64,000 nucleotides of DNA from Serratia sp. Ag1. GTDB taxonomy: Bacteria > Pseudomonadota > Gammaproteobacteria > Enterobacterales > Enterobacteriaceae. The translations under genes and the position numbers were made by a program. The DNA lies in contig NZ_JQEI01000009.1 in NCBI RefSeq assembly GCF_000743355.1, forward strand, positions 62,001 to 126,000, written 5' to 3'. Positions within the stretch are counted from its first letter, which is position 1; each line of letters starts with the position of its first letter. Under the pieces are notes generated by a model. It did not search any database. It had not been told where the DNA came from and saw only the letters and a list, made by a program, of their open reading frames with translations. Below are positions 45,809-57,445 of the stretch, in pieces.

Positions 45809-47005
45809 CTACTCAATGATTTCCATCGTTTCCAGCCAACTGTTTTTGCCGCACACTTTTTCGCCATTCAACCAGCGGCGCAGCATATCCAGTGCCAGCA
45901 TCGCCACCGACTCCTGGCGTAAACGCTGGCCATGGCGCATAGCGCGATACCCCACGGTCTGGCCAACGCCCCCTTTTGGCGTATGCAAAGCAACGCTGAC
46001 TCGATCCCCTTCCATCGCGCTGACCGCCAGTGCCAAGGGTGAACCCGTAAGTTGGGCCAGAGATTTAGCCCGCGCCAGCACCGTTTCCAAGGTTTCGCAG
46101 CAGTGTGCTGGCAGCAATTCGCCCCCTGCCAAGGGTGCCGCCGCGTTCTGCAATTGCAGATTAATTAAACCTGCGGTGAATTGCTCGCTCAGAGCCAGTT
46201 TCAGCCCCTGTTGTTGTAAACGCTCTGCCAACGATGCGGGTAACCCCACCGTGCCTTCAAAAATCTTGTTATCCCCCGCCACTTCACGCACCCGCTCCCA
46301 AGCCTGCGCCATCGCGCTCTGCTGGGTATGTGGGCCTGTCAGCTTCAATTCAATAATCGGGCTGGAAGAACGATAGCCCAACGCTACGCCCGGGGGTAAT
46401 GCCATACCATCCAACTCAGCAGCCAAATCGCTTTCTGAGGTGCCAAAAGTGGTTAAACGCAGGCATACCGGGGGCTCCGGTAGAGTTAGAGATTGGCGCA
46501 AACGCGGTAAAATCTGCTCTTCAACCATCACTTTAAATTCGGAAGGTACACCCGGCGTGAAGAACATCCGGCATTTATTGAGGGTCAGAGCAAAACCACA
46601 GGCCGTGCCCACAGGGTTATCCAGCATCTCAGCATTAGCCGGGATCTGCGCCTGTTTGCGATTAGACGCCGCCATCGGGCGGCCACGCTCGGCGAAGAAT
46701 GCCTCCATACGCGCAATCCACTCCGGATGCTCAACCAGGCCAACACCGCAAGCATTAGCTGCAGCCAGCGCGCTGAGATCGTCACTGGTCGGCCCCAGGC
46801 CCCCGTTAACGATCAACACATCGGCGATATGGCTGCGTTCCTGCAATATCTCCACCAGAGAAGCCAGGCTATCCCCTACCGTTTCACGCCCGCTCATCGG
46901 TAAACCTTGCTGGAACAGGTAATCCGCCAGCCAGGCCGCGTTGGTATCTATAATTTGCCCATGCAGCACCTCATCACCGGTGCTGAGCATCTCCACCCTT
47001 AACAT
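45809..47005 (-). CDS. yfaY: CinA-like protein YfaY
   Basis: A CinA-family protein with a MoaB/MogA-like N-terminal domain (MLSTGDEVLHGQIIDTNAAW; VNGGLGPTSDDLSA) and a C-terminal CinA deamidase-like domain. In E. coli YfaY the C-terminal domain seems degenerate, and the catalytic serine-lysine pattern is not obvious here either (ALSEQFTAGLINLQLQ). Relatives have NMN deamidase or ADP-ribose pyrophosphatase activity; which, if any, applies is unclear. I chose the ATG at 47005, six bases after AGGAGAG and matching the E. coli start, over one five codons upstream. Length 398 residues. Confidence 0.9.
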   Translation of the reverse strand: MLRVEMLSTGDEVLHGQIIDTNAAWLADYLFQQGLPMSGRETVGDSLASLVEILQERSHIADVLIVNGGLGPTSDDLSALAAANACGVGLVEHPEWIARMEAFFAERGRPMAASNRKQAQIPANAEMLDNPVGTACGFALTLNKCRMFFTPGVPSEFKVMVEEQILPRLRQSLTLPEPPVCLRLTTFGTSESDLAAELDGMALPPGVALGYRSSSPIIELKLTGPHTQQSAMAQAWERVREVAGDNKIFEGTVGLPASLAERLQQQGLKLALSEQFTAGLINLQLQNAAAPLAGGELLPAHCCETLETVLARAKSLAQLTGSPLALAVSAMEGDRVSVALHTPKGGVGQTVGYRAMRHGQRLRQESVAMLALDMLRRWLNGEKVCGKNSWLETMEIIE

Positions 47006-47101
47006 TGGTCTCTCCTGCATTTTGTTCCATCCCTTTTCATTACCGTTTCTCAGTCGCGATGATCACGCTGCTGTTTGCAAGATGAAGGGTATAGCGAAGC
47101 C

Positions 47102-47119
47102 TGTAAACCCCTTTTCACC
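47102..47119 (+). promoter_or_regulatory. Candidate distal TyrR box of tyrP
   Basis: TGTAAA-N6-TTCACC keeps the essential G and C fifteen bases apart (47103 and 47118), close to the consensus TGTAAA-N6-TTTACA. It lies 150 bases before tyrP. Confidence 0.45.
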
Positions 47120-47171
47120 GTAGGTTCTCCGATAATGTTTATCTGAGGCACTTTGACTACCACAACATAAT

Positions 47172-47189
47172 CGTAAAGATAAATGTACG
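47172..47189 (+). promoter_or_regulatory. Candidate proximal TyrR box of tyrP
   Basis: CGTAAA-N6-TGTACG has the invariant G and C at the right distance (47173 and 47188). E. coli tyrP is controlled by two TyrR boxes, which suggests the same here. Confidence 0.5.
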
Positions 47190-47268
47190 GATTGCGTAAC
47201 GCCGATTTGACACAAAATCTGCAATCCACTATTCTGCCGCCCAAAATCATCAGTTAGTAGAGAAAAAA

Positions 47269-48477
47269 GTGAAGAATCGCACTCTGGGCAGTGTTTTTAT
47301 CGTCGCAGGCACCACGATTGGTGCCGGAATGCTGGCCATGCCACTGGCAGCAGCTGGGGTCGGTTTTGGGGTTACTCTGGCCCTACTGGTTGGGCTATGG
47401 GTGCTGATGTGTTACACCGCTTTGCTGCTGGTTGAAGTTTATCAACATGAACAGGCAGACACAGGTTTGGGCACTCTGGCCAGGCGCTATCTGGGGAACA
47501 GCGGCCAATGGCTGACCAGTTTCAGCATGATGTTCCTGATGTATGCCCTGACAGCGGCCTATATCAGTGGGGCCGGTGAACTGCTGACGACCAGCATTAA
47601 CCAATGGGCGTCGCAGGACTTCCCAACTTACCTCGGCGTGCTACTGTTCACCTTGGTGGCTGGTGGCATCGTCTGCATCGGCACTCATTCGGTCGATCTG
47701 TTCAACCGTATTTTGTTTAGCGCCAAAATCGTCTTCCTGCTCCTGATGCTTGGCCTGATGATGCCCTATATTCATCACACTAACCTGACGACGCTGCCAC
47801 TGGAACAAGGTTTGGCGCTTTCGGCAATTCCGGTGATCTTCACTTCATTTGGTTTTCACGGCAGCGTGCCTAGCATCGTCAATTATATGGGCGGTAACGT
47901 TCGCAAATTGCGCTGGATCTTTATCATCGGCAGCGCTATCCCGCTCGTGGCTTACATTTTCTGGCAGTTGGCAACGTTGGGCAGCATCAGTTCTGCTACT
48001 TTCGTCGGGATTCTGGCGCAACAGGCAGGGTTAAACGGTTTATTGCAGGCTGTGCGCGACGTAGTTGCCTCCCCGCATGTCGAACTGGCGGTGCATCTGT
48101 TCGCCGATCTGGCGTTGGCAACTTCATTTCTCGGGGTTTCACTGGGGCTGTTTGACTTCCTGGCCGACCTGTTCAAACGCCAAGACAATGCGCGTGGTCG
48201 TCTGCAAACCGGCGTCATTACTTTCCTGCCGCCATTGGCGTTTGCGTTGTTCTATCCGCGCGGATTTGTGCTGGCCTTAGGGTTTGCGGCCATTGCGCTA
48301 TCGATATTGGCACTGCTGCTGCCTGCGCTGTTAGCCTGGAAAACACGCCAGCAGCATCAGAGCGATTATCGTGTCCGGGGTGGAACACCGGCATTGGCGC
48401 TGGTGTTTATCTGCGGCATAACGGTGATTGCAATTCAGATTGGCATTGCCAGTGGTATGTTGCCTGCGATTGGGTAA
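47269..48477 (+). CDS. tyrP: Tyrosine-specific permease
   Basis: Imports tyrosine with protons across the inner membrane (aromatic amino acid permease family). The 402 residues form about eleven helices. The N-terminus (M)[19 protein letters not shown], starting at a GTG, is the same as E. coli TyrP, and [20 protein letters not shown] and [19 protein letters not shown] are family signatures that also hold the substrate site. The ribosome site is weak (AGAGAAAAAA). Two candidate TyrR boxes precede it. It lies between yfaY and the catalase, a different position from E. coli. Confidence 0.94.
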   Translation: MKNRTLGSVFIVAGTTIGAGMLAMPLAAAGVGFGVTLALLVGLWVLMCYTALLLVEVYQHEQADTGLGTLARRYLGNSGQWLTSFSMMFLMYALTAAYISGAGELLTTSINQWASQDFPTYLGVLLFTLVAGGIVCIGTHSVDLFNRILFSAKIVFLLLMLGLMMPYIHHTNLTTLPLEQGLALSAIPVIFTSFGFHGSVPSIVNYMGGNVRKLRWIFIIGSAIPLVAYIFWQLATLGSISSATFVGILAQQAGLNGLLQAVRDVVASPHVELAVHLFADLALATSFLGVSLGLFDFLADLFKRQDNARGRLQTGVITFLPPLAFALFYPRGFVLALGFAAIALSILALLLPALLAWKTRQQHQSDYRVRGGTPALALVFICGITVIAIQIGIASGMLPAIG

Positions 48478-48746
48478 AGAATTAATAGGGGGTAGATATG
48501 CCCCCATCATCTCCCGCCTCAGCAATTCACATCAGTAACTCGCTTATTTTCAATAAATTGCAAATAAATAAAAATCCATCCCCCGTATCGCAACGATAAC
48601 CGGTACCTATTTGCCCCTGGTCGATAATAGGGCTACAACTAGTAGTGCCATTGATATAAGCCAGCAACCTAGGGCTTTTCATTAATCCCAATTATGTCCC
48701 CGAGTATGGGCACTCAACTTAACTGCAACACAGTAAGGAGCAATTA
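48478..48746. other. Intergenic region tyrP-katA
   Basis: About 270 A/T-rich bases holding the catalase promoter. I see no clear terminator for tyrP and no site I can name with confidence. Confidence 0.4.
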
Positions 48747-50183
48747 ATGAGCAAGAAAGGATTAACTACCGCGGCTGGTGCACCCGTTGTCGACAACAAT
48801 AATTCGATGACCGCCGGGAAACGTGGTCCACTTTTGATGCAAGACGTGTGGCTGTTGGAGAAACTGGCTCACTTTGATCGTGAAGTGATCCCAGAGCGCC
48901 GCATGCACGCCAAAGGTTCTGGCGCATACGGCACCTTCACCGTCACTCACGACATTACCCAATACACCCGCGCAAAAATATTCTCCTCAGTGGGTAAAAA
49001 GACCGAGTTGTTCGTTCGCTTCTCTACCGTGGCCGGTGAGCGTGGCGCAGCCGATGCCGAGCGCGACATCCGCGGTTTTGCGATCAAGTTTTATACCGAA
49101 GAAGGTAACTGGGATATGGTGGGCAACGACACGCCAGTGTTTTATCTGCGCGATCCGCTCAAATTCCCCGATCTCAACCACGTGGTAAAACGCGATCCGC
49201 ACACCAACCTGCGCAATCCGATCTACAAATGGGATTTCTTCTCGCACCTGCCAGAAGCCCTGCACCAGTTGACCATCGACTTCAGCGATCGTGGCCTTCC
49301 CAAGTCTTACCGGCATATGCACGGTTTCGGCAGCCATACTTTCAGCTTTATCAATGCCAATAACGAGCGTTTCTGGGTGAAGTTCCACTTCCGCTGCGAG
49401 CAAGGCATCGAAAACCTGATGGACGATGCAGCAGAAGCGGTCATTGCCAAAGATCGTGAAAGCTCGCAACGCGATCTGTACGACGCGATCAAACGCGGCG
49501 ACTTCCCGCGCTGGAAACTGCAAGTTCAGGTTATGCCAGAGCATGAAGCCTCACAAACTCCGTATAACCCGTTTGATCTGACCAAAGTCTGGCCGCACAG
49601 CGACTATCCGCTTATCGACGTCGGTTTCTTCGAACTGAACCGCAACCCGGACAACTACTTCTCAGAAGTGGAACAAGTGGCCATGAGCCCGGCCAACGTG
49701 GTGCCAGGCATCGGCTTCTCTCCAGACCGAATGCTGCAGGGCCGCTTATTCTCCTACGGCGATGCGCACCGTTACCGCCTGGGCGTCAACCATCACCAGA
49801 TCCCGGTCAACGCGGCCAAATGTCCGTTCCACAACTACCACCGCGATGGCGCGATGCGTGTGGATGGTAACAGCGGTAACGGCGTCACTTATGAGCCAAA
49901 CAGCTTTGGTATGTTCCAGGAGCAACCCGATTTCAGTGAACCACCACTGAGCATTGAAGGCGCGGCGGATCACTGGAACCACCGCGAAGATGAAGATTAT
50001 TACAGCCAGCCACGGGCACTGTTCAATCTGCTGAGCGCTGAAGAGCATCAGCGTATGTTCACGCGCATTGCCGGTGAGCTGTCGCAGGTGCCAGAGCCGA
50101 TCCAGCGCCGCCAGGTTGAATTGTTCACCAAGGTGCATGCAGATTACGGTGCCGGTGTCGCCAAGGCGTTGGGATTGAAATAA
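48747..50183 (+). CDS. katA: Small-subunit haem catalase (clade 3)
   Basis: Breaks down hydrogen peroxide in the cytoplasm. The 478 residues carry the distal catalytic histidine (His54 in [14 protein letters not shown]), the asparagine in [15 protein letters not shown], the proximal haem-ligand tyrosine in [14 protein letters not shown], and the NADPH-binding region around [13 protein letters not shown]. The length and C-terminus exclude the large-subunit (KatE) type. A strong AAGGAG lies before the ATG. E. coli K-12 lacks this gene; Serratia and Proteus have such catalases. It ends opposite menE with a hairpin between. Confidence 0.94.
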   Translation: MSKKGLTTAAGAPVVDNNNSMTAGKRGPLLMQDVWLLEKLAHFDREVIPERRMHAKGSGAYGTFTVTHDITQYTRAKIFSSVGKKTELFVRFSTVAGERGAADAERDIRGFAIKFYTEEGNWDMVGNDTPVFYLRDPLKFPDLNHVVKRDPHTNLRNPIYKWDFFSHLPEALHQLTIDFSDRGLPKSYRHMHGFGSHTFSFINANNERFWVKFHFRCEQGIENLMDDAAEAVIAKDRESSQRDLYDAIKRGDFPRWKLQVQVMPEHEASQTPYNPFDLTKVWPHSDYPLIDVGFFELNRNPDNYFSEVEQVAMSPANVVPGIGFSPDRMLQGRLFSYGDAHRYRLGVNHHQIPVNAAKCPFHNYHRDGAMRVDGNSGNGVTYEPNSFGMFQEQPDFSEPPLSIEGAADHWNHREDEDYYSQPRALFNLLSAEEHQRMFTRIAGELSQVPEPIQRRQVELFTKVHADYGAGVAKALGLK

Positions 50184-50206
50184 TCAGCAAGCGCTAACGT
50201 TATAAC

Positions 50207-50227
50207 CCCTCTTCCTGTGGGAGAGGG
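50207..50227. terminator. Hairpin between convergent katA and menE
   Basis: CCCTCTTCC pairs with GGGAGAGGG (one G-T pair) around a TGT loop. It has no T run. Similar CCCTCTCCC/GGGAGAGGG hairpins recur in many proteobacterial genomes, so it may be a repeat. Confidence 0.5.
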
Positions 50228-50248
50228 AGCTGGTTAGCATTACCCGCA

Positions 50249-51625
50249 TTACACTTGCGCCGCCACCCACTGCCGTAACCGGCGGCGCGAAATCTTGATG
50301 CCGCCCGTTTTCAACGCATCAGGCAAAGCAAACAACGCGATGGGCCGCTGGAAATTCGCCAACTTGCCGTCCACCCACTCCAGCAACGCTTCCAGCGTTA
50401 ACTCATCTTCATAGTCGATCACGGCCACTGGCCGCTGGCCAAACTCCGGATCATCGACGGGAACGATAAACACCTGCCGGATCTGTGGATGCGCAGCCAG
50501 CACACGTTCAACATCTTCCGGTTGCACCCCTTCACCACCATTGAAGAACAAATTATCCAACCGCCCGATAATCCGCAATTCGCCCTGTTCCATCACGCCA
50601 CGATCGCGCGTATGGAACCACCCCTGATCGTCAGCTATCGGCAACAGCGCCCCGCGCTGCCAGTAGCCCAACGCCAGGCTTGTCGAACGGATCCACACTT
50701 CTTGTTCCACCAGCCGTATTTCGCGCCCAGGCAGCGTCAAACCGACGCCCGGCAGCTCATCAGCGCGTTTGGCACAGACTGTGGAAGCCAGTTCGGTCAG
50801 ACCGTAGCCACACCAGCAGCGGATCCCCACCGCTTCGGCCTGTTGGGTGAGCGAAACCGGGATCATCGCCCCGCCGAGCAGCACTTCTTTCAACGCATGC
50901 TCGGTCATAGGTTCAGATAGCAGACGCCATAACTGGGTCGGCACCAGTGAAGCATGCGTGCATCCCGCCAACGCATCAGCCAACGGCTGCATATCACGCA
51001 CCACCAACTGTGCGCCGACCGCCAGCCAGCGCCAGACAATGCCCTGCCCCGAAACGTGAAACAGCGGCAAAGAGAGCAACCAGCGATCCTGCGGCTGGAA
51101 GTCCATCAGGTGTAATACCCCTTCGGCACTGGCCAGGTGCGCTGCATAGCTGTGGGCCGCCGCTTTTGGTAAACCGCTGGAGCCGGACGTCAACGTCAGC
51201 GTTGCCAAACGTTGTGGTTGCCACGGCAGCTCTTGCAAAGGGTATTGCGCCCCTGCCGATGGCGATAAACCGATAATTTCAGACGATAGCTCGGGTAAAC
51301 CATCGGGGATGAAGGCAAAATCGATATCCAGATCCGGCAGCAAAGTGGCCAGCATCGAGGTCGGTAATGCCGGGTTAAGCGGCAACAAACGCGCCCCACA
51401 CTGTAACAAGGCCAGATAGCCCAACAGTAACGGATAGCTGTTTTTACCACACAACACCACACCACTCCCCGGCACAACCCCTTGCTGCTGGAAATCCGCC
51501 GCCATACCTGCAACTTGCCGTTGCAACTCCAGCCAAGTGACCGGCTGATGCCCCACCATCACGGCTGTCGCCTGCGGGCGTTGCGCGGCCCAATAACGCC
51601 ACGGCCAGTCGTTTAGCTGCGCCAT
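50249..51625 (-). CDS. menE: o-Succinylbenzoate-CoA ligase
   Basis: Activates o-succinylbenzoate with CoA and ATP in menaquinone synthesis. The 458 residues show the acyl-adenylate signatures: phosphate loop [24 protein letters not shown], the aspartate of [11 protein letters not shown] and the hinge [12 protein letters not shown], with the C-terminal lysine in [12 protein letters not shown]. The frame opens far upstream in menC, but homology begins at the ATG at 51625, which has GGAG five bases before and overlaps the menC end by 13 bases. Last gene of the men cluster. Confidence 0.93.
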   Translation of the reverse strand: MAQLNDWPWRYWAAQRPQATAVMVGHQPVTWLELQRQVAGMAADFQQQGVVPGSGVVLCGKNSYPLLLGYLALLQCGARLLPLNPALPTSMLATLLPDLDIDFAFIPDGLPELSSEIIGLSPSAGAQYPLQELPWQPQRLATLTLTSGSSGLPKAAAHSYAAHLASAEGVLHLMDFQPQDRWLLSLPLFHVSGQGIVWRWLAVGAQLVVRDMQPLADALAGCTHASLVPTQLWRLLSEPMTEHALKEVLLGGAMIPVSLTQQAEAVGIRCWCGYGLTELASTVCAKRADELPGVGLTLPGREIRLVEQEVWIRSTSLALGYWQRGALLPIADDQGWFHTRDRGVMEQGELRIIGRLDNLFFNGGEGVQPEDVERVLAAHPQIRQVFIVPVDDPEFGQRPVAVIDYEDELTLEALLEWVDGKLANFQRPIALFALPDALKTGGIKISRRRLRQWVAAQV

Positions 51626-52596
51626 ACGCACTCCAGCACATCCGCACTGAGCAACGGCAAGGTACTTTCTGGCCAACTGCGCATCAACTGCGCCTGCATC
51701 AGGTTCAAGGTATCCAGCCCCGGCACGGTATCCGGCGTCAACCAATGGGCGATGCGGGCCAACTGCGTCAAGCCCAGGCTGGACTCAATACTGGAGCTAA
51801 TCACTGCCGTTAAGCCCGCCTGATGCGCTTGCTCAACCAACTCGCGGCAACGGTTCAGGCTGCCAACCAACGTCGGTTTGATCACAATAGCCGCAACGCC
51901 AGGCTCAGCCTGCACCACAAAATCCGCTTCGCGCACGCTTTCATCCCAGGCGATAGCGATACCGGTTGCCTGCGCAAAATCCCGCGATTCGTCACGGGTC
52001 TTGCAGGGTTCCTCCAAAAACGCGATGCGATCGCGCCATGCCGGGTTGACGTACTTGGCAAAACTATCGGCTTTAGCCCGCGTCCAACTGCGGTTGGCAT
52101 CCAGCCGCAATTTAAGATCCGGTAACGCTTCCAAGAGCACATTAACCACCATGCCATCGCGCACCGCCTCGTACAGGCCCACTTTCACCTTGGCGACTTT
52201 CTCGCCCGGCAACGCATTCAGCACCGCAAACAACTCGTCAGGATCGCCGCTACAGAGCGGAGCTTTACGATAATCAGCCTGCAGCGGCAACAGCCCTGAC
52301 AATTCAGCTAACGCGCAACTGGTGCCAAAATCCACCGAAGGCAGTGTGCCAGCCGCAATCACCTCACCCGCAATCCACGCCTGCAGCCAGCTCAGCGTAG
52401 CCTGTTGCGCCTGTTCAAGCGTTTCCTGACTGAATTCCGGCAGCGGCGCGATTTCGCCCCAGCCCTGCTGTTCCCCCTGTTGCAGGTGAATCAGCAAGCC
52501 ATCGCGGGTTTTCAACCGCTGATGGCGCAGCACCACACCGGCCTCCATCGGCAGGCTATAACGGTAAAGAGTCGCTTTACGGATGAGCGCGGTCAT
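51613..52596 (-). CDS. menC: o-Succinylbenzoate synthase
   Basis: Dehydrates SHCHC to o-succinylbenzoate; an enolase-superfamily enzyme. The 327 residues hold [14 protein letters not shown] with the catalytic lysine of the KxK position, the metal ligands in [21 protein letters not shown] and AWDESVRE, and the second lysine in [27 protein letters not shown] near the end is typical. The start shares one base with the menB stop (TAATG), and it overlaps menE by 13 bases, so the three genes are tightly coupled. Confidence 0.96.
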   Translation of the reverse strand: MTALIRKATLYRYSLPMEAGVVLRHQRLKTRDGLLIHLQQGEQQGWGEIAPLPEFSQETLEQAQQATLSWLQAWIAGEVIAAGTLPSVDFGTSCALAELSGLLPLQADYRKAPLCSGDPDELFAVLNALPGEKVAKVKVGLYEAVRDGMVVNVLLEALPDLKLRLDANRSWTRAKADSFAKYVNPAWRDRIAFLEEPCKTRDESRDFAQATGIAIAWDESVREADFVVQAEPGVAAIVIKPTLVGSLNRCRELVEQAHQAGLTAVISSSIESSLGLTQLARIAHWLTPDTVPGLDTLNLMQAQLMRSWPESTLPLLSADVLECVWRS

Positions 52597-53453
52597 TACG
52601 GATTACGCTTGAATTTGCTGAAGTCCGGTTGGCGCTTTTCATTGAATGCATTGCGCCCTTCCTGACCTTCGTCGGTCATATAGAACAACATGGTGGCGTT
52701 ACCGGCCAACTCTTGCAAACCGGCCTGACCGTCACAGTCGGCATTGAGCGCCGCTTTCAGGCAGCGCAGCGCCATCGGGCTGTTTTGCAGCATCTCACGG
52801 CACCAGCGCACGGTTTCTTTTTCCAGATCCGCCAGTGGCACCACGGTATTGACCAAGCCCATATCCAACGCTTGTGCCGCATCGTACTGGCGGCACAGGA
52901 ACCAGATTTCACGTGCTTTTTTCTGCCCGACGATGCGCGCCATATAAGAAGCGCCCCAGCCACCATCAAAGGAACCGACCTTCGGCCCGGTCTGGCCGAA
53001 GATGGCATTATCTGCCGCAATGGTCAGATCGCACATCATATGCAGCACGTGACCGCCACCAATCGAATACCCTGCCACCATTGCCACCACCGGCTTCGGG
53101 CAGGTGCGGATCTGGCGTTGGAAATCCAGCACGTTCAGGTGATGCACCCCGCTGTCGTCGCGGTAGCCGCCGTAGTCGCCCCGCACTTTCTGGTCGCCAC
53201 CGGAACAGAAAGCTTTATCACCGGCACCGGTAAGAATAATGGTGCCGATCCCATCGTCATAACGTGCATTTGCCAGCGCTTCGATCATCTCTTTCACCGT
53301 ATGCGGGCGGAAAGCGTTACGCACCTGCGGACGGTTAATGGTGATTTTAGCGATGCCGTCACTGGATTTGTGGTACAGGATATCTTCGAAATCACCGGAG
53401 CAATCCTGCCAGTCAATCGCGGCATACAGTTGTTCTTCATTCGGATACAGCAT
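52596..53453 (-). CDS. menB: 1,4-Dihydroxy-2-naphthoyl-CoA synthase
   Basis: Closes the second ring in menaquinone synthesis by a Dieckmann-type condensation. The 285-residue crotonase-fold enzyme has the oxyanion hole segments [12 protein letters not shown] and [16 protein letters not shown], the bicarbonate/active-site region [20 protein letters not shown] and the conserved C-terminal [16 protein letters not shown] chose the ATG at 53453, which has AAGGA eight bases before and matches the E. coli start and length, over one 15 codons upstream. It overlaps the menH end by 17 bases. Confidence 0.97.
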   Translation of the reverse strand: MLYPNEEQLYAAIDWQDCSGDFEDILYHKSSDGIAKITINRPQVRNAFRPHTVKEMIEALANARYDDGIGTIILTGAGDKAFCSGGDQKVRGDYGGYRDDSGVHHLNVLDFQRQIRTCPKPVVAMVAGYSIGGGHVLHMMCDLTIAADNAIFGQTGPKVGSFDGGWGASYMARIVGQKKAREIWFLCRQYDAAQALDMGLVNTVVPLADLEKETVRWCREMLQNSPMALRCLKAALNADCDGQAGLQELAGNATMLFYMTDEGQEGRNAFNEKRQPDFSKFKRNP

Positions 53454-54225
53454 GTTCAGTTTCCTTATTATCAAGAAATTCATGTAACGCGGCGGCAAAA
53501 TCCGCCGGGTTCGCTAGATGAGCGTTATGTCCGGCTAGCGGCACCGTGCGCAATGGCAAACCGGCATTCCGTGCCAACCCTTGAAATTTGTGATCATCAA
53601 CGCCACACAGCACCTGGAGCGGTAAGGTTAAGCGTTGTAATGCGGGCACCAACCACGGCTGCCGCCCGAGTGAAGTGGCTTCCAGCATGTCGGCTACCGC
53701 CGGGCCCAGGTTTGCAGAACGCGCAGCGATCAGCGCTTCACGATGTACCGCGCTCAGATCGTCAAATATGGGTTGCTGATACCAGTCCAACAGCACTTGC
53801 TCGATCGGTTCAACGCGGAAACGGCTGGCCCAATGGGCATCATGGGCACGACGCTGGGCGCGCAGTTCTTCACTTTCCAGCCCCGGATTGCCCCCTTCGA
53901 TCACCATCCCCTGCAGCCCCTGCGGCTCCCCATAACAAGCGTGGTACATGGCAATCCGGCCACCGAGCGAATAGCCCACCAACCAGTAACGTTCAATCTT
54001 GTGATGTTGCAGCGTCGCGGTGATTTGCTGGCTGATCTCAGCAAAATCCCGACAGGGCTGGTGAGCAGAATCGCCATGACCGGGCAGATCGATTGCCAGC
54101 GAAGGCCATTGTTCAAAGCGTGAAGCAATGACACGCCACTCATTATTATTACCCAGCAGGCCATGCAGCCAGACCAACCATGGGCGATGATTTTCGCCCT
54201 GTTGTAACACGCGTGAAGCCAGCAT
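53437..54225 (-). CDS. menH: SHCHC synthase (2-succinyl-6-hydroxy-cyclohexadiene-carboxylate synthase)
   Basis: Removes pyruvate from the MenD product to give SHCHC. The 262-residue alpha/beta-hydrolase has the nucleophile elbow [13 protein letters not shown] with the catalytic serine, [10 protein letters not shown] near the N-terminus (oxyanion region), the acid in [12 protein letters not shown] and the histidine in [12 protein letters not shown]. The start shares one base with the menD stop (TGATG), as is usual in enterobacteria, and it overlaps menB. Confidence 0.95.
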   Translation of the reverse strand: MLASRVLQQGENHRPWLVWLHGLLGNNNEWRVIASRFEQWPSLAIDLPGHGDSAHQPCRDFAEISQQITATLQHHKIERYWLVGYSLGGRIAMYHACYGEPQGLQGMVIEGGNPGLESEELRAQRRAHDAHWASRFRVEPIEQVLLDWYQQPIFDDLSAVHREALIAARSANLGPAVADMLEATSLGRQPWLVPALQRLTLPLQVLCGVDDHKFQGLARNAGLPLRTVPLAGHNAHLANPADFAAALHEFLDNKETEHAVSE

Positions 54226-55898
54226 CAGTTCACCACCCGTTGTACCAGATGTTGTAACGTCTCTGCGCCATCGCTTGGTGGCACCCGTAATTCAATTAAC
54301 GTCGTTCCAAGGTGACACCAACCTTGTTCTATCGCCTGCTGCAACTGTTGCCAATCTTCCGGGCAGGCATAATTAAGCTGGAACATCGCCGCTGCATGGC
54401 TGAAATTGACGTTTTGTGGCATGCAGTAAAAACGCTGACGCTCCAGTTCCGGCGTAGGTAACAGCGAGAAGATCTGGCCGCCGTTATTATTCACCACGAT
54501 CAACACCATCGGGACCGAGCTTTGGCGCAGCAACGCCAGCGCATTCAGATCATAGAGTGCGGAAAGATCGCCGATCACCGCCAGCGTCGGTTTAGCCGTG
54601 GCGCGCTGCACCCCTGCTGCGGTGGAAACCAGCCCATCAATACCGCTGGCGCCACGATTGCTGAACACCGGATAGCCAGCCGGTAGCTGTGCCAGCGCGT
54701 CGATCAAGCGCACAATCAGGCTATTGCCAAGAAACAGTTGGCCCTGCTCTGGCAGCAGCTTCGGCAACCGATGAGCCAGTTGCGCTTCACCGAACCGGTT
54801 AGCTAAATAACCGGATGTCGCCTCAAACGCCTCCTTGGCCAATCCAGCCAACCCCTCAGCCCAGGGGGCAGCACAACGCAGTGCCGGATGTAAATCAAGC
54901 CACTCACCTACGTTGGCGCGAATACGGCGACCGCGATGGTGCGCAGGATCAAGCCGCCCTGGCAAAGAATCAATCAGCCAGTACTCTGCCGGTTGGCAAC
55001 GTTCCTGCCATTGCAACAGGCGTTTACCCGTCAGGCTGCTGCCAAACTGCACCACCAACTGGGCATTTTCCAACAGTTCACACGCCTGCGGCTGTGCCAG
55101 CCAGAGATCGGCACAGGGCAACGGTTGGCCAGTTTGTGAAAGTACATCAGCAATCAACGGCCAACCCAGCGTTTCGGCCCATGCGGCCAAGCGCACACCG
55201 TCTTCAGCGCTCATGCGCCCGGCGAGCACCACCCCACGCTTTTGCCGCCAAGAGCACCAATCCGGCTGTGGTAACACCTGATGAGGATCCACTTCTTGCA
55301 GCCAAGGCCGGGTTCCTTGCCACCAATCCCCCAGCTCAGCCGACCACGCGGCATACTGCTGTTCATCGCCACCATACAAAGGTTCGGCAAAGGGGCAGTT
55401 GATATGCAGCGCACCGTGCGACAGGCGCGCCATAGCGCTATCCAGGGTAGAAACCAGCCAACGAGCAGGAATATCCGCACTGGGGCGTGGTAAATCAATA
55501 TGTTGCACTGGATGGCTCGCATAGAGACCAGATTGGCGAATCGCCTGGTTGGCACCACAATCAATCAGCTCTGGCGGCCTATCCGCAGTGAGGAACACCA
55601 AGCGCTCACCGGTCAGCCCAGCTTCAATCAACGAAGGATAGAGATTGGCGGCGGCAGTGCCGGAGGTAACGATAACCGCGACCGGCTCGCGCGCCGCTTT
55701 TGCCAAGCCGAGCGCCAGGTGGCCGAGCCCACGCTCATCAAAATGGGTATGGCAGATAAAAGAGCCGTGTGCAGCAGCGGCCAGTGTCAACGGTGTCGAT
55801 CGCGATCCCGGAGCAATACAGACATGCCGCACTCCATGACGAACCAGCGCTTCCAGTAGCAAAGCCGCCCATCGGCGATTAAAAACACTTGTCGACAT
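54225..55898 (-). CDS. menD: SEPHCHC synthase, ThDP-dependent
   Basis: Adds the decarboxylated 2-oxoglutarate unit to isochorismate, the committed step to menaquinone. The 557-residue protein starts [20 protein letters not shown]. ThDP-enzyme features are present: the N-terminal catalytic glutamate region [35 protein letters not shown], and the ThDP/metal motif [17 protein letters not shown]...[10 protein letters not shown] gap of about 175 bases separates it from menF, longer than elsewhere in the cluster, with a small palindromic hairpin at 56005-56022 but no gene. Confidence 0.96.
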   Translation of the reverse strand: MSTSVFNRRWAALLLEALVRHGVRHVCIAPGSRSTPLTLAAAAHGSFICHTHFDERGLGHLALGLAKAAREPVAVIVTSGTAAANLYPSLIEAGLTGERLVFLTADRPPELIDCGANQAIRQSGLYASHPVQHIDLPRPSADIPARWLVSTLDSAMARLSHGALHINCPFAEPLYGGDEQQYAAWSAELGDWWQGTRPWLQEVDPHQVLPQPDWCSWRQKRGVVLAGRMSAEDGVRLAAWAETLGWPLIADVLSQTGQPLPCADLWLAQPQACELLENAQLVVQFGSSLTGKRLLQWQERCQPAEYWLIDSLPGRLDPAHHRGRRIRANVGEWLDLHPALRCAAPWAEGLAGLAKEAFEATSGYLANRFGEAQLAHRLPKLLPEQGQLFLGNSLIVRLIDALAQLPAGYPVFSNRGASGIDGLVSTAAGVQRATAKPTLAVIGDLSALYDLNALALLRQSSVPMVLIVVNNNGGQIFSLLPTPELERQRFYCMPQNVNFSHAAAMFQLNYACPEDWQQLQQAIEQGWCHLGTTLIELRVPPSDGAETLQHLVQRVVN

Positions 55899-56074
55899 AG
55901 TTTGCTCATAAGTCAGTAAACTGAGGTTATGCCCAGAGATAACTCATAAGAGTTATTATTCCGTAGCCATCGCTCTGAATTATATAAGTAATCATCTTTA
56001 CAGCTTTTGCGCTGGCGCAAAAACGCCGTTACTCGCAATCGCAACTACAGCCACTACCGCTCAGGAGTTGAGCC

Positions 56075-57355
56075 TTAGGGCTGAAGAAGCGTCCGCAAAC
56101 CGGCCACTTTATTTTCGATCTCCTGCCATTCCTCGGCGGGATTCGAACCGGCAACAATACCGGCTCCGGCGTAAAGTTGTACCTGTGCGCCATCGATTTG
56201 GGTGGAACGTAACGTGACGCAAAATTCGGCTTGCTCAATCGAAAGATAACCGGCTGATCCAGCGTACCAATGACGAGCAAAAGGCTCATGCTGGTGGATA
56301 AAATCACGCGCGGCCTGGCGTGGCAACCCGGCCACCGCAGCCGTCGGCTGGAGCCGTTGCAGGCAATCGGCATCGTCACCGCGCTTAAGTTGCCCCTCTA
56401 TCCGCCGCCGCAGGTGTTGAACCTTACGCAAACGCACCACTTCAGGGGGCAAAACGTCCACTGCACTGGCTCCACCCTGCAGGCGCTGACAGATATCATC
56501 AACCACCAGCAGATTTTCCTGTTGATTCTTGGTGTCCTGCAGCAGCCAACGCGCTAACGCACGTGCCTGCTGCTCATCCGTGTGGCTGGCAACGGTGCCC
56601 GCCAAAGCTTCAGTCAATAAATGCTGACCTTCTCGCAGATATAACCTTTCCGGGCTGGAGCCAAGAAATGCCGAGTGCGCATCGAAACGCATCATAAAGT
56701 GGTAACAGCGGTGGTTGACTTTGCGGCTGGCAGCCATCAGCGCAGGGGCAAACAGCGGGCTTGCCAGCGTCAGCAACGTGCTGCGTGCCAGTACTACTTT
56801 TTCAAGCTGCTGATTCTCTATCGCCCGTAGTGCGTCGTACAGCATCGCATCCCAGGCTGAACGCTCGGGTTGATGCCGCACCGACTGCACCACAACCTGC
56901 AAATCTGCGATCGGTTTTGCCACCGCCAGTTCCTCAAGCCAACGACTTGCCGCAAGCGCGTCATCATACAGCGAGGATTCAGAACACAGGTTCAACGTCA
57001 GTTCACCTTTACCGCTGCGGCTCTGGATCTCCACACGCGGCAACAACAGCAATGTGCTGTCATCAAAAGCGGTCAATCCCCACAGGCGAGCTCGGGGATA
57101 TGCAGACAAAAATGCCTGCGCCTGTAAAGGGGATGAAAACTGCCTGACCGCGCCGCATACCGCAGCTTCGTGCTGCGCTTCACGGTGGCGCCAATAAAAC
57201 TGCGGGAATAGCGTCTGTGCCGCCAGCCATTCCAGCAACGTAGCAGCTAAACGGTCGGGAACCGGTATTGTTATCTGCCGAAATCCGGCTTCAGAGGGAA
57301 AAGACTGCCCAAGCTGCTGGCGTAACTGCCGCAGCAATCCCGATAGTTGTTCCAC
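56075..57355 (-). CDS. menF: Isochorismate synthase, menaquinone-specific
   Basis: Converts chorismate to isochorismate for menaquinone. The 426 residues have the chorismate-binding core: [10 protein letters not shown] with the catalytic lysine region, [29 protein letters not shown] and [21 protein letters not shown], ending [22 protein letters not shown] chose the GTG at 57355, five bases after GAGG, giving (M)[15 protein letters not shown], which aligns with the E. coli start. The TTG at 57373 lacks a ribosome site. It heads the men cluster. Confidence 0.93.
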   Translation of the reverse strand: MEQLSGLLRQLRQQLGQSFPSEAGFRQITIPVPDRLAATLLEWLAAQTLFPQFYWRHREAQHEAAVCGAVRQFSSPLQAQAFLSAYPRARLWGLTAFDDSTLLLLPRVEIQSRSGKGELTLNLCSESSLYDDALAASRWLEELAVAKPIADLQVVVQSVRHQPERSAWDAMLYDALRAIENQQLEKVVLARSTLLTLASPLFAPALMAASRKVNHRCYHFMMRFDAHSAFLGSSPERLYLREGQHLLTEALAGTVASHTDEQQARALARWLLQDTKNQQENLLVVDDICQRLQGGASAVDVLPPEVVRLRKVQHLRRRIEGQLKRGDDADCLQRLQPTAAVAGLPRQAARDFIHQHEPFARHWYAGSAGYLSIEQAEFCVTLRSTQIDGAQVQLYAGAGIVAGSNPAEEWQEIENKVAGLRTLLQP

Positions 57356-57445
57356 TACGACCTCATTAACCAAACTTATTGTGGGGAATTATACGGTAAA
57401 TAAGAATGCTCTGGGGAGAAATGCCACCCGCATCTACAGATAAAA

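Noticed and set aside
52629..54023. 464-codon open frame opposite menB and menH
   Set aside because: Shadow of two well-supported genes; the histidine- and arginine-rich translation is typical of antisense frames.
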